A DNA stretch of 64,000 nucleotides, from contig NZ_JAFMNX010000003.1 in the NCBI RefSeq assembly GCF_018457165.1, forward strand, positions 186,001 to 250,000. Reading direction: 5' to 3'. Under the pieces are notes generated by a model that was not told the DNA's origin, made no database searches, and worked only from the letters and a program-made list of their open reading frames with translations. The translations under genes were made by a program, and so were the position numbers. Positions within the stretch are counted from its first letter, which is position 1. The number at the start of each line of letters is the position of its first letter. Below, piece after piece: positions 10,090 to 18,584 of the stretch. The DNA is from Tianweitania aestuarii. Lineage in GTDB: Bacteria > Pseudomonadota > Alphaproteobacteria > Rhizobiales > Rhizobiaceae.

Positions 10090-10350
10090 ATGAAAACGCT
10101 CACGCTCTCCGCACTGATTCTCGCAGCCGCCATCCCTGCCACCGCTATGCAGGCCTACGCTGGCGCGGCCTCCCCCAACCTTTCCGCTGCCAAGGAGGTT
10201 TCCGGCAGCATGGAGCCCATTCGCGTCGTTCGCAGCGCCTCGGCGCCCAAGAGCACCGACTGCGAAAAGGCGACGTGGCCGTATATTCCCGCCTCGTGCT
10301 TGCAGCGCGAAGCGAAGCCGCAGACCTCGACCATCTCCCTCAACAACTAA
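10090..10350 (+). CDS. Small secreted protein with C-x4-WPYIPxxCL motif
   Basis: This 86-residue protein begins with a signal peptide ([20 protein letters not shown], probable cut after QAYA). The short mature part contains [15 protein letters not shown], with two cysteines likely to form a disulfide in the periplasm. Small Rhizobiales exported proteins with a similar Cys/Trp-Pro-Tyr/Cys pattern are common but of unknown function. The ATG was chosen because it opens the signal peptide; the nearest AGGAGGG (10053-10059) is too far upstream to serve it, so translation signals look weak. It ends three bases before the stop of the convergent Rsm22-like gene. Confidence 0.7.
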   Translation: MKTLTLSALILAAAIPATAMQAYAGAASPNLSAAKEVSGSMEPIRVVRSASAPKSTDCEKATWPYIPASCLQREAKPQTSTISLNN

Positions 10351-10353
10351 CGC

Positions 10354-11313
10354 CTAAAGCGCGTCGCCCCAATCCGCACGGCGTGCTCGTTTGTAGACCT
10401 CGCCTTCGCGTCGGGTAACAAGCCGCTCACGCGCGGCACCATCCGCACAACAGAGCTTCAGCTCGACCTTGCCAGAGCTTTCGCGCGGCGGCAGCAGGAC
10501 ACGTGCTTGTGCCTGATCCGCGCCTAAGCGACTCGCTGCGAGATAGATGTACTTCTCGTCTTCCCACGGTACCGCACCGCGTTTGGTCATGCGATGCATG
10601 GTGGAACGCGCTACGCGCCGTGAGAAATGGCACCAATCCGGTTCGAGCAAGGGGCACGCCGCATGGTGCGGGCATGGTGCGACGAGTGTCGCCCCCGCCT
10701 CGATCAAGCGATCCCTTACCGCCAGTATGCGCCTCCACCCGGCGGGCGTACCCGGCTCCACCACAACCAGCATACCGGTCGTGCGCGCCCATGCCTGATC
10801 GATCAGCGCCAGCTGAACGACTGGCGTGAGTTCATCGAGCACATAAGCCAGCGTGACGAGGTCGGCGCTGGTTTGGGGCAGGGTATCGCGTGCAATATCG
10901 AACGCGCGCCAGTCCGTTGTGACGCGGCTTTCCGTGCTGAACCTCGAACCCAGCGCGCGGATGGAAGGACTGGCATCCAGCAACAAAGCCTGATCCAGGC
11001 TCGGCCAGCAATCGGCCGAAGCCCACATGGCCGTGCCCGGTCCTGAACCGATATCCATCAAGGTCGATGGTCGGAATTGGGGCGTGAGCTCCGCCGTATG
11101 CTCCAGCGCCGCGCGGACCGCCGCATAGGTCGCCGGCAATCGCGCCGTGACATAAGCAAGCGCGGCCACTTCGTTGCCAAGATGCAGCTGCCCATCCAGC
11201 ACCTCGCCGCGATAGCGCTGCGTCAGGCGCTCTGACGCGCGTTGGAGATCAGCGAGCGGAACGCCTGCCAGGGCAGCATCCACCGCCTGACGCAGGCGAG
11301 CCGGAAGCTCCAT
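10354..11313 (-). CDS. Rsm22-family (mitoribosome small-subunit type) methyltransferase-like protein
   Basis: This is a 319-residue member of the Rsm22 family (COG5459), homologous to mitochondrial METTL17/Rsm22. The SAM-binding motif is STLMDIGSGPGTAMWA near residues 82-97. The family's cysteine cluster is present in PCPHHAACPLLEPDWCHF, consistent with the iron-sulfur site described in METTL17. SRRVARSTMHRMTKRG and WEDEKYIYLAASR follow. A role in ribosome small-subunit maturation is inferred from the eukaryotic homologs. Its start lies 3 bp after the stop of the M3 peptidase gene upstream, so the two are probably one transcript. Confidence 0.88.
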   Translation of the reverse strand: MELPARLRQAVDAALAGVPLADLQRASERLTQRYRGEVLDGQLHLGNEVAALAYVTARLPATYAAVRAALEHTAELTPQFRPSTLMDIGSGPGTAMWASADCWPSLDQALLLDASPSIRALGSRFSTESRVTTDWRAFDIARDTLPQTSADLVTLAYVLDELTPVVQLALIDQAWARTTGMLVVVEPGTPAGWRRILAVRDRLIEAGATLVAPCPHHAACPLLEPDWCHFSRRVARSTMHRMTKRGAVPWEDEKYIYLAASRLGADQAQARVLLPPRESSGKVELKLCCADGAARERLVTRREGEVYKRARRADWGDAL

Positions 11314-11316
11314 CGC

Positions 11317-13359
11317 TCAGGCGATACCGCGCTTGGCCATCATCGCATCAGCGGACGGCATGCGCCCACGGAACGCGGTATAAAGCGCTTCGGGATCCTG
11401 CGTACCGCCGGCCGAATAGATGAACTGGCGCAGCTTGGCGGCCGTTTCGGGATCGAACGGGTTGCCCGTTTCCTCAAACGCCGCGAATGCGTCGGCATCC
11501 AGCACTTCCGACCACATGTACGAGTAGTACCCAGCCGAATAGCCGTCGCCGGCAAACACGTGCTGGAAGTGCAGCGTGCGGTGACGCATGGCGATCGCAT
11601 CCGGCTTGTTGAGCGCCTTCAGCGTGTCGGCTTCAAACGCGAGCGGGTCTTCCGGTGCCTGGGACAGCTGGTGATAGGCCATGTCGATCAGCGCCGAGGA
11701 GGTGAACTCGACGGTCGCGAAACCGGCATTGAAGGTCTTGGCCGCTTCCATTTTCTCGATCAGCTTTGCCGGAATCGGCTCGCCGGTTTCCTTATGCCGC
11801 GCATGCTTTTCCAGCACTTCAGGGACAGTCAGCCAGTGTTCGTAGAGCTGCGACGGCAGTTCCACGAAGTCGCGGCTGACCGCCGTGCCGGCGACCGATG
11901 GCCAGGTTACATCGGTCAGCAGTCCGTGCAATGCATGGCCGAATTCATGGAACAGGGTGCGCGCTTCATCCAGCGAAAGCAGCGCCGCCTCGCCTTCCGG
12001 CGGACGCGCGAAGTTCATGACGTTGTAGATGATGGGCTTGGAGCCTTCACCGAGCTTGTAGCCGCTTTGCAGCGCACTCATCCAGGCGCCGGAGCGCTTG
12101 GTCGGGCGGTTGAAGTAGTCGGCGAGGAACGTGCCGCGCTGTGAGCCATCTGCGTCCAGAACCACAAACGTTCGCACATCGGGATGCCAGGCGGTGACGC
12201 CTTTTTCCTCGCGAAAACCGATGCCGAACAACCGTGTTGCCACGTCGAAACATGCGGCAATGACGTTTTCCAGCTGAAGATAAGGCTTGAGCTCGGCTTC
12301 ATCGAAAGCAAAGCGCTGTGCACGCAGCTTTTCGGCGTAATGGCGCCAATCCCAGGCGCCGATCGGATGATTGTGACCTTCGCCCGAAGCGATCGCCTGA
12401 AGGCCTTCCTGGTCGATTGCAGCCTTTTCCAGCGCCTTCTGCCAGACGGGCTCGAGCAGGCCCTGAACGGCAGCCGGCGTTTTGGCCATGCTTTCTTCGA
12501 GTTTCAGCGCGGCATAGCTTTGATAACCCAGCAGTTCAGCCTTTTTGGCGCGGAGTTCCAGAGTCCGACGCACGACTTCGCCATTGTCGGTTTCGCCGCC
12601 GTTCTGGCCGCGCATGGTGAAGGCGCGGAAGGCTTTTTCTCTGAGGTCGCGGCGTTCGGAGAAGGTGGTGAAGGGCTCGTAGATCGAGCGCGACAGGGTG
12701 ACAGCATACCGGCCGGGCTCGCCGCGCGAGGCTGCAGCCTCGGCCATGGCGGCCTTGAGAAAGTCCGGCAAGCCCTTGAGATCATTGGCATCCAGCATCA
12801 TGACCCAGCTTGATTCATCGGCCAGAACGTTCTGCCCAAACGTCGCGCCGAGGCCTGCCAGCTCCTCGTTGATCTTGCCCAAAGCGGCCTTGGCTTCGGC
12901 CGGCAGCTTGGCGCCGGAGCGGACATAACGGCGCCAGGTCTTTTCGAGAACGCGGCGTGCTTCCGGATCGAGATCGAGGTCGTCGCGGCGGTTGAAGAGG
13001 TCGTCAATTCGCGAAAACAGCTGGTCGTTCATGGCTATTTTGGAGAAATGGCGCGCCATTTTTGGCGATATTGCGCGTTCTACAGCCTGAATTCGCGCGT
13101 TGGTATGTGCACCTGCAAGCATCCAGAACACCGCCGACACACGATCGAGAGGATCGCCGCTCAGCTCCAGGGCCTGCAGCGTATTTTCGATCGTCGGCGT
13201 GTCGCTGTTGCCGGCGATGGCTTCGATTTCGGCATCATGCGCCGCGAGCGCTGCGTCGAACACGGGCTCGAAGTCACCGTCGTCGATGCTGCCGAAGGCC
13301 GGCAGGTCGAACGGGCCGGTCCAGCGGGTAAGCGGATGGGTGCCGAGATCGATGGTCAT
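11317..13359 (-). CDS. M3 family zinc metallopeptidase (Dcp/OpdA-like)
   Basis: This 680-residue cytoplasmic oligopeptidase belongs to the thimet family (M3A), which trims short peptides. The zinc motif HEFGH in DEARTLFHEFGHALHGLL lies near residues 471-475. The long helical N-terminal region and the C-terminal FQHVFAGDGYSAGYYSYMWSEVLD, which lines the substrate channel, are intact. Whether it cleaves dipeptides (Dcp) or internal bonds (OpdA) cannot be told. The frame is open 35 codons upstream, but I chose the ATG at 13359 (MTIDLGTHPLTRW), where similarity starts; no strong ribosome-binding site is seen there. Confidence 0.93.
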   Translation of the reverse strand: MTIDLGTHPLTRWTGPFDLPAFGSIDDGDFEPVFDAALAAHDAEIEAIAGNSDTPTIENTLQALELSGDPLDRVSAVFWMLAGAHTNARIQAVERAISPKMARHFSKIAMNDQLFSRIDDLFNRRDDLDLDPEARRVLEKTWRRYVRSGAKLPAEAKAALGKINEELAGLGATFGQNVLADESSWVMMLDANDLKGLPDFLKAAMAEAAASRGEPGRYAVTLSRSIYEPFTTFSERRDLREKAFRAFTMRGQNGGETDNGEVVRRTLELRAKKAELLGYQSYAALKLEESMAKTPAAVQGLLEPVWQKALEKAAIDQEGLQAIASGEGHNHPIGAWDWRHYAEKLRAQRFAFDEAELKPYLQLENVIAACFDVATRLFGIGFREEKGVTAWHPDVRTFVVLDADGSQRGTFLADYFNRPTKRSGAWMSALQSGYKLGEGSKPIIYNVMNFARPPEGEAALLSLDEARTLFHEFGHALHGLLTDVTWPSVAGTAVSRDFVELPSQLYEHWLTVPEVLEKHARHKETGEPIPAKLIEKMEAAKTFNAGFATVEFTSSALIDMAYHQLSQAPEDPLAFEADTLKALNKPDAIAMRHRTLHFQHVFAGDGYSAGYYSYMWSEVLDADAFAAFEETGNPFDPETAAKLRQFIYSAGGTQDPEALYTAFRGRMPSADAMMAKRGIA

Positions 13360-13487
13360 GGAACAAACCTGTGCTTGGAAACCGCGCAGCGCCGATCGGT
13401 CGACCGGTGCCTTGGGTCTTCGATGTAACCCCGTCGATGTAAGGGGACGGAGACACAGCTGCAACCGCTTGACGATAATGCCGGTAG

Positions 13488-13508
13488 ATAATAAGTCGCC
13501 CTTATTAT
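13488..13508. promoter_or_regulatory. Palindromic operator upstream of marR-efflux pair
   Basis: ATAATAAG (13488-13495) and CTTATTAT (13501-13508) form a perfect 8-bp inverted repeat with spacer TCGCC. A TTGACG element at 13469-13474 could be the -35 box, placing the palindrome over the -10/start region. MarR proteins usually bind such AT-rich palindromes and repress their own operon, so this is most likely the autoregulatory operator. Confidence 0.7.
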
Positions 13509-13531
13509 ATTTCGGATTTCAGATTTTCGTC

Positions 13532-13999
13532 ATGCCACGCACACTTGATCCAGACTCGTTTGGGTTCCTCGTCACCGATTTTTCTCGCCTTCTGCGCAAC
13601 GAAGCCGACCAACGGTTCAAAGAGGCCGGATGCGACATGACCCATGGCGAAGGCCGTGTTCTGGCGCATGCGTCACGCGCCGGCACGGTTCGCCAGAATG
13701 TGCTGGCAGAGCGCATGGGTATTGAAGCCATGACGCTGTCGGGCCATCTCGACCGCTTAGAACGACGGGGTCTGGTGAAGCGCATTCCCGATCCCGTTGA
13801 TCGCCGCGCCAAGCTGATTTCGGTGACGGAAGCAGCCGATGTTCTGCTGGATGCCGTGCGGGACGTGTCGATTGGCATTCGCACCGATCTCGCCGCCGAG
13901 TTTCCCGAAGAAGACTGGCAGCACTTCACGGCCATGCTGAAAGCCGTTCGAGACAAGCTTCTGGCCATGCGCTCGGATGGGCAGGCCAACGCGGCATGA
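13532..13999 (+). CDS. MarR-family transcriptional regulator
   Basis: This 155-residue winged-helix regulator has the recognition region in NVLAERMGIEAMTLSGHLDRLERRGLVKR followed by the wing DPVDRRAKLISVTEAA, a classic MarR layout. The ATG at 13532 follows the palindromic operator; an in-frame ATG at 13478 would put the operator inside the gene and is less likely. No clear ribosome-binding site is visible, so the transcript may be leaderless. Its stop overlaps the efflux pump start (ATGA at 13996-13999). This coupling says it most likely controls that pump in response to a small-molecule ligand. Confidence 0.92.
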   Translation: MPRTLDPDSFGFLVTDFSRLLRNEADQRFKEAGCDMTHGEGRVLAHASRAGTVRQNVLAERMGIEAMTLSGHLDRLERRGLVKRIPDPVDRRAKLISVTEAADVLLDAVRDVSIGIRTDLAAEFPEEDWQHFTAMLKAVRDKLLAMRSDGQANAA

Positions 14000-15261
14000 A
14001 TATCCAGCCGCAGTTCACCACCGCAAAACAGCCCTTGATGAGCGAGCGCCGGGTGGCGCTGATCGGTGCGATCCTGGTTGCGATCGGTCCGGCTTCCATG
14101 GCGCTGTTTACGCCGGCCATGCCGGAGATCGTACGTGCCTTCGGCACAACCGAGCAGATGGTGAAGCTGACGCTGACGCTGTATTTCGCGGGCTTCGCCT
14201 TTGCCCAGCTGATCTGCGGCCCTCTCTCCGACGGCTGGGGTCGCCGCCCCGTCACCATCGCCTTCATGGGCATTTATTGCGTGGCGAGCGCGGTCGCCTT
14301 GTTTGCCCCGAGCGTAGAAGTGCTGATCGTCTCGCGCTTCATACAGGGTGTGGGTGCTGCCGTTGGCGTGGCGATCTCGCGCGCTGTGGTGCGCGATCTG
14401 TTTACGCGCGACCAGTCGGCCCGCATCATGAACCTGATCGGTTTGATCCTTGGCGTGGCGCCCGCCGCCGCACCGACGATCGGCGGTCTGACAATGGAAG
14501 CGTTCGGCTGGCACGCAATCTTCATTCTGATGTTTGCAGCCGGTGCCGGCATCGCGATCATCGTTTACACCTCCCTGCGCGAAACGGTGGTGCGCGACCT
14601 GTCCCGCGTGCAGCCGAAAGCGCTGGTCGGCTCCTATGCAACGCTACTGAAAAGCCGCTACTTCCTGTTTTCCGCAATCGTGGTCGGCGGCACAACCGGC
14701 GCGGTTTATGCGCAGGCGACCGCCCTGCCCTTTATCCTGATGACCCGCGTTGGTTTGACGCCCAGTCAGTTCGGCGTCGGCATGCTGATGCAGTCCGGCT
14801 TCTACTTCGTTGGCAATCTTGTTGTGCGCCAGCTGATGCGGCGCATGCATGCCGCAGCGCTCGTTCCGATCGGACTGTGTTTCACGACGATCGGCATCAC
14901 CACGCTGTTTTGTTTTCTCAACCTGTCCGACCCGACATTCCTGAAGGTGATGGGGCCGATCGCCTTCGCGTCCTTCGGCCTCGCCTTCATCATGCCGGCC
15001 ATGACCACGGCATCCCTTGCGCCCTTCCCCCATATTGCCGGGGCGGCATCAGCCTTGGCCGGCTTTTTCCAGATGGGCTCGGGCATGGTGGGCGGTTTGC
15101 TGATCGCAACCTTTTCCGACCCGGTTATGGGCCTCGCCACCGTCGTGCCGGTGATGGGTGTCACCAGCATCATCTCCTGGTTCTTGTGGCGGCGATTGCC
15201 CGAACCGGCGCTGGCCAGCGTGAAAACCAATGCCGTCGTGCCGGATAGTCCCCAGTCCTGA
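13996..15261 (+). CDS. Bcr/CflA-family multidrug efflux MFS transporter
   Basis: This 421-residue, 12-helix major facilitator protein belongs to the drug:H+ antiporter-1 Bcr/CflA branch. MALFTPAMPEIVRAFG in helix 1, the loop 2-3 motif GPLSDGWGRRP, and FIQGVGAAVGVAISRAVVRD (motif C region) are all diagnostic. It likely expels chloramphenicol- or bicyclomycin-type compounds or a metabolite; the substrate cannot be read. It is translationally coupled to the MarR regulator. The frame from 13996 starts with MNIQPQFTTAKQPLMSERR, and the internal ATG at 14038 is an alternative start. Confidence 0.92.
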   Translation: MNIQPQFTTAKQPLMSERRVALIGAILVAIGPASMALFTPAMPEIVRAFGTTEQMVKLTLTLYFAGFAFAQLICGPLSDGWGRRPVTIAFMGIYCVASAVALFAPSVEVLIVSRFIQGVGAAVGVAISRAVVRDLFTRDQSARIMNLIGLILGVAPAAAPTIGGLTMEAFGWHAIFILMFAAGAGIAIIVYTSLRETVVRDLSRVQPKALVGSYATLLKSRYFLFSAIVVGGTTGAVYAQATALPFILMTRVGLTPSQFGVGMLMQSGFYFVGNLVVRQLMRRMHAAALVPIGLCFTTIGITTLFCFLNLSDPTFLKVMGPIAFASFGLAFIMPAMTTASLAPFPHIAGAASALAGFFQMGSGMVGGLLIATFSDPVMGLATVVPVMGVTSIISWFLWRRLPEPALASVKTNAVVPDSPQS

Positions 15262-15279
15262 AACGCTGCGGAACGTCGA

Positions 15280-15528
15280 TCAGCCCTGCAACACGAGCCA
15301 GCCGAGATAAGCCACCACCGCAAGCAGCAGGATGATGCTGATCATGCGACCGATGCGCGTGCCCCACACCTCGATCCGGTCGCTTTCATCCGCATCCACG
15401 GCGCTGAAATGATCGCGCCCGCGTGCAGCCGTGCGGCTGACGACCTCCATGGGAGAACCTTCGCTCTCACCGTTCATCCGCTCGAGAATGCGCTGGGCTT
15501 CGCGTGTGCGCTCGTCGTCCCTCGTCAT
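15280..15528 (-). CDS. Small single-pass membrane protein of unknown function
   Basis: This 82-residue protein has a charged N-terminal half (MTRDDERTREAQRILERM), a linker (VVSRTAARGRDHFSAVDAD) and a C-terminal membrane helix (MISIILLLAVVAYLGWLVL). Proteins of this build, with the DRIEVWGTRIGR segment just before the helix, recur in Rhizobiales as conserved hypotheticals. The ATG at 15528 was preferred over the longer open frame because conservation of this type begins there. It is convergent with the efflux gene and divergent from lemA. Confidence 0.75.
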   Translation of the reverse strand: MTRDDERTREAQRILERMNGESEGSPMEVVSRTAARGRDHFSAVDADESDRIEVWGTRIGRMISIILLLAVVAYLGWLVLQG

Positions 15529-15666
15529 CGCTTCCAACCTTCCACGCTGCACCATCCGCCAGCATAACAAGGCCTGCGCAGGAACCAAGCGTATCCGACG
15601 CCTCTTGTCTCGCGATCGCAAGGGAGCATGTAAGAAGCGCTATCATACGTTTTTGCGAGGCTTTCG

Positions 15667-16305
15667 ATGATCCGCGCCTTTTCCTTGCCCCGCCCGAGCG
15701 TTTCCGTTCCGGCGCTGCTGCTTCTTCTCCTTATGCCGCTGCTGGCCGGTTGCGGCATCAACACGATCCCGACCGAGGAAGAACAGGCCAAGGCCGCCTG
15801 GAGCGAAGTACAGAACCAGTACCAGCGCCGCGCCGATCTGATCCCGAACCTCGTGGAAACCGTGAAAGGTTATGCGCAGCAGGAACGCGAAGTGCTGGAA
15901 GGCGTAATCAATGCTCGTGCCCGCGCCACGCAGGTTCAGGTTTCGCCCGAAATGCTGCAGGATCCGGCAGCCGTAAAGGCGTTCCAGGACAGCCAGGCCA
16001 ACCTGACCGGCGCCCTGTCGCGCTTGCTGGCCGTGGTCGAAAATTATCCCGACCTGAAGTCGAACCAGAACTTCCTGGCGCTGCAGGCGCAGCTCGAAGG
16101 CACGGAAAACCGCATCGCCGTGGCGCGCCGCGATTATATCGAAGCCGTGCGCGTTTATAACACGACGCTGCGCACCTTCCCGAACATCCTGTGGGCCAAG
16201 ATCTGGTACACGGATGCCAAGCCATTCCAGGCTTTCACCACCACGGAAGAAAACCAGTCGCCGCCGAGCGTCAACTTCGGCACCGGCGCCCAGCCGGCCA
16301 ACTGA
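15667..16305 (+). CDS. lemA: LemA family lipoprotein
   Basis: This 212-residue protein carries a lipoprotein signal with the lipobox LLAGC (Cys 29), so it should be anchored to a membrane facing the periplasm. The LemA coiled helices follow: VQNQYQRRADLIPNLVETVK, QEREVLEGVINARARATQ, LSRLLAVVENYPDLKSNQNF and IAVARRDYIEAVRVYN. The family's biochemical role is unclear; it co-occurs with TPM-domain proteins, as here. Fourteen bases separate it from the next gene, so lemA and the two TPM genes form one operon. Confidence 0.93.
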   Translation: MIRAFSLPRPSVSVPALLLLLLMPLLAGCGINTIPTEEEQAKAAWSEVQNQYQRRADLIPNLVETVKGYAQQEREVLEGVINARARATQVQVSPEMLQDPAAVKAFQDSQANLTGALSRLLAVVENYPDLKSNQNFLALQAQLEGTENRIAVARRDYIEAVRVYNTTLRTFPNILWAKIWYTDAKPFQAFTTTEENQSPPSVNFGTGAQPAN

Positions 16306-16319
16306 ACCGCTGACGCGCC

Positions 16320-17192
16320 ATGACCGCTGCTCTGCGCATCCTCCTGACCCGCCTGTTTGCCACGCTTTGTTTCGTGGCAATCACAGGCTTGGGCGTCGCG
16401 GGTGCAGCGCAGGCGGCCGAACTCCCGGCGCTGAGTGGGCGGGTGGTGGACCAGGCAGGCATCATCGATCCCGCCATTCGGACGCAGATTACGGAAGCGC
16501 TCGCTGCTTTCGAAGCGCGGTCCAGCGACCAGATCGTGGTGGCAACGATCGCCAGCCTCGATGGCGAAGCGATCGAGCCCTATGCCAACCGCCTGTTTCG
16601 CGCCTGGAACTTAGGCCAGGCCGGTGAAAACAACGGCGTCCTCCTTCTGGTCGCACCCAACGATCGCAAGATGCGCATCGAAGTGGGCTATGGGCTTGAA
16701 GGCACGCTGACCGATCTGCATTCCAAGCTGATCATCGAAAACGTTCTCGTTCCCGCATTCCGCGCAGGCGATTACGGCCAGGGGATCCAGGCTGCGACCA
16801 ACGACATCATCGGTGTTCTGAGCGGCAACGCCGCCGAACTGGAAGCGCGTTACAAGCGCAATGCGCCGGCGCAAAGCGGCAACAATTCGGGCATGGGCAT
16901 CGACCTGTTTGCCTTGATCTGGTTCGGCATCATTTTCTCCTCCTTCATTCTGCCCTTCATGGCGCGTCGTTTCGGCCGCAAGATCGGGCCGGGCCGGTAT
17001 CGCTGGCTCGGCATGACCTTCGGCGGGTCCAGCGGCCGGCGGAGCGGTCGCGGCGGGTTTGGCGGCGGCTTCGCGGGCGGGCTGGGAGGCGGGTTCGGCC
17101 GTGGCGGCAGTGGCGGCGGTTGGTCGGGCGGCGGTGGCTTTTCCGGCGGTGGCGGATCGTCGGGCGGCGGCGGCGCATCGGGGAGTTGGTAG
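16320..17192 (+). CDS. TPM-domain protein with Gly-rich tail (YgcG-like)
   Basis: This 290-residue exported protein has a signal peptide (cut near AQA-AEL), then a TPM domain: LSGRVVDQAGIIDP, ALAAFEARSSDQIVVATI, NNGVLLLVAPNDRKMRIEVGYGLEG. A membrane helix follows (LFALIWFGIIFSSFILPFM near residues 200-218), with a long Gly/Ser-rich tail (nearly all G, S, F and W from about residue 240). TPM domains have been linked to phosphatase activity and, in plants, photosystem II repair; the bacterial role is not settled. The tail is a low-complexity region of the kind seen in YgcG proteins. The stop abuts the start of the second TPM gene. Confidence 0.9.
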   Translation: MTAALRILLTRLFATLCFVAITGLGVAGAAQAAELPALSGRVVDQAGIIDPAIRTQITEALAAFEARSSDQIVVATIASLDGEAIEPYANRLFRAWNLGQAGENNGVLLLVAPNDRKMRIEVGYGLEGTLTDLHSKLIIENVLVPAFRAGDYGQGIQAATNDIIGVLSGNAAELEARYKRNAPAQSGNNSGMGIDLFALIWFGIIFSSFILPFMARRFGRKIGPGRYRWLGMTFGGSSGRRSGRGGFGGGFAGGLGGGFGRGGSGGGWSGGGGFSGGGGSSGGGGASGSW

Positions 17193-17828
17193 ATGACTGC
17201 GCTGATCACTTCTCCCGATCACGAGCGGGTCACCAACGCGATCCGCGAAGCCGAAGCGCGCACTTCCGGCGAGATCTATTGCGTGCTCGCGCACCAAAGC
17301 GGCGATTACTTCTATGCCGCCGGCTTTTCCGTTCTGTGCGCGATGGTTGTTGCAGACGTGGCGGTCGCCTTTCTCCTCGATCATCTCTGGTTTTCGCTGC
17401 GCCTGCCTTTGTTTGCCGCACTCGAAGCGGCTGCGGTGATTTCCGTGCTGGGTCTGCTCTGGGTGTTTCCGGCAATGCGGCTGCATCTCGTGCCGCGGCG
17501 CGTGCTTTACCGCACGGCGCATGACAACGCGCTGCGCCAGTTCCTGGCCCGCAACGTGCATCGCACGCAAAACCGCACCGGCATCCTGATCTTCGTGTCG
17601 CTGGCCGAACACTACGCCACCGTTCTGGCCGATGAGGGCATTGCGGAAAAGGTGCCGCAGGAGAACTGGAACGCCATCATTGCCGATCTTGTTGAAGCGG
17701 CGAGAACCAACCGGCTCGCCGATGGCTATGTGCAGGCGGTCACGGCATCGGGGCTTCTGCTTGCCGAACATTTTCCGGTCGGTCTCGCCGACCGCAACGA
17801 ACTCGACGATCATCTGGCCGAGATCTGA
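17193..17828 (+). CDS. Second TPM-domain membrane protein
   Basis: The 211-residue protein starts with half of a TPM domain (HERVTNAIREAEARTSGEIYCVLA), carries two membrane helices (FSVLCAMVVADVAVAFLL and LFAALEAAAVISVLGLLWVF), and resumes the domain (RTQNRTGILIFVSLAEHYATVLADEGI, then DLVEAARTNRLADGYVQAV). The domain is thus interrupted by a hairpin of two helices, the usual build of this second TPM type found after LemA. Its ATG directly follows the stop of the previous gene with no spacer, which suggests coupled translation. Confidence 0.9.
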   Translation: MTALITSPDHERVTNAIREAEARTSGEIYCVLAHQSGDYFYAAGFSVLCAMVVADVAVAFLLDHLWFSLRLPLFAALEAAAVISVLGLLWVFPAMRLHLVPRRVLYRTAHDNALRQFLARNVHRTQNRTGILIFVSLAEHYATVLADEGIAEKVPQENWNAIIADLVEAARTNRLADGYVQAVTASGLLLAEHFPVGLADRNELDDHLAEI

Positions 17829-17958
17829 CGGCGCCTGCGGCCCGGAACCGCTGCTGAGTCCTCCACGCCACAGCTGATCGGTTTCGTTTCGACTATTCGT
17901 TGAGCCAGGCAGAAGCCTGCTTGGCGAGATGCATCGCTGTGTTTATGGTTAAGCAATC

Positions 17959-18465
17959 ATGAAGACGGTGACGATCGACATCCGCCGCGCAGAACCTCGC
18001 GATGCCAATGCAATCGCGGAGGTGCATCGCGCCGCGTGGCAGGGTGCTTATTCCGGCATCATCCCCCATACGGCCCTGAACGCGATGATCAGCCGCCGCG
18101 GCGGCAACTGGTGGGCCAATGCCATTCGTCGCGCCGCGTCCGTTCTGGTGATCGAGATCGGCGGCGACATTGCCGGCTATGCCACGCTTGGACGCAACCG
18201 GGCCCGCGACCTGCCGCAAGGCGGCGAGATCTACGAACTTTATCTTCGTCCGGAATGCCAGGGCATCGGCCTTGGCAGCCGCTTGTTCACGGCCGCGCGC
18301 CAGAAGCTTGCCGATCACGGCCTCGATGGCATGGTGGTCTGGGCGCTGGAAGAAAACACCGGCGCGCTGTCCTTTTATCGCGGCATCGGCGGACGCGACA
18401 TTGCCGAAGGTGTCGAAGTGTTCGACCAGAAGGCACTGCGCAAGCTCGCCTTCATCTGGGATTAA
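17959..18465 (+). CDS. GNAT-family N-acetyltransferase
   Basis: This 168-residue GNAT protein has the acetyl-CoA pyrophosphate-binding motif RPECQGIGLGSRLF (residues 97-110) and motif B in VVWALEENTGALSFYRGIGG. The start DIRRAEPRDANAIAEVHRAAW is a common opening for acetyltransferases acting on amines or protein N-termini. The substrate is unknown. It stands alone, 130 bp after the TPM gene and 119 bp before ppa. Confidence 0.9.
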   Translation: MKTVTIDIRRAEPRDANAIAEVHRAAWQGAYSGIIPHTALNAMISRRGGNWWANAIRRAASVLVIEIGGDIAGYATLGRNRARDLPQGGEIYELYLRPECQGIGLGSRLFTAARQKLADHGLDGMVVWALEENTGALSFYRGIGGRDIAEGVEVFDQKALRKLAFIWD

Positions 18466-18584
18466 CGACGCTGATCAATCCTGGCGAGAGCAGCCAAGAC
18501 GACCTGGCCCTTTGTTATCACTCGCTTATACCCTGTTAACCGGCTCCGCGCTAAGCGCGTTGCGATCAATCGGAGAACGACCCC

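Noticed and set aside
8025-10418. Open frame of 797 codons on the plus strand
   Set aside because: It is antisense to typA, which is certain; composition is rich in Arg, His and Asp as expected for an antisense reading.
17020-17190. Tandem DNA repeat
   Set aside because: The GGC-rich stretch encodes the Gly/Ser-rich tail of the TPM protein and is explained by protein low complexity.
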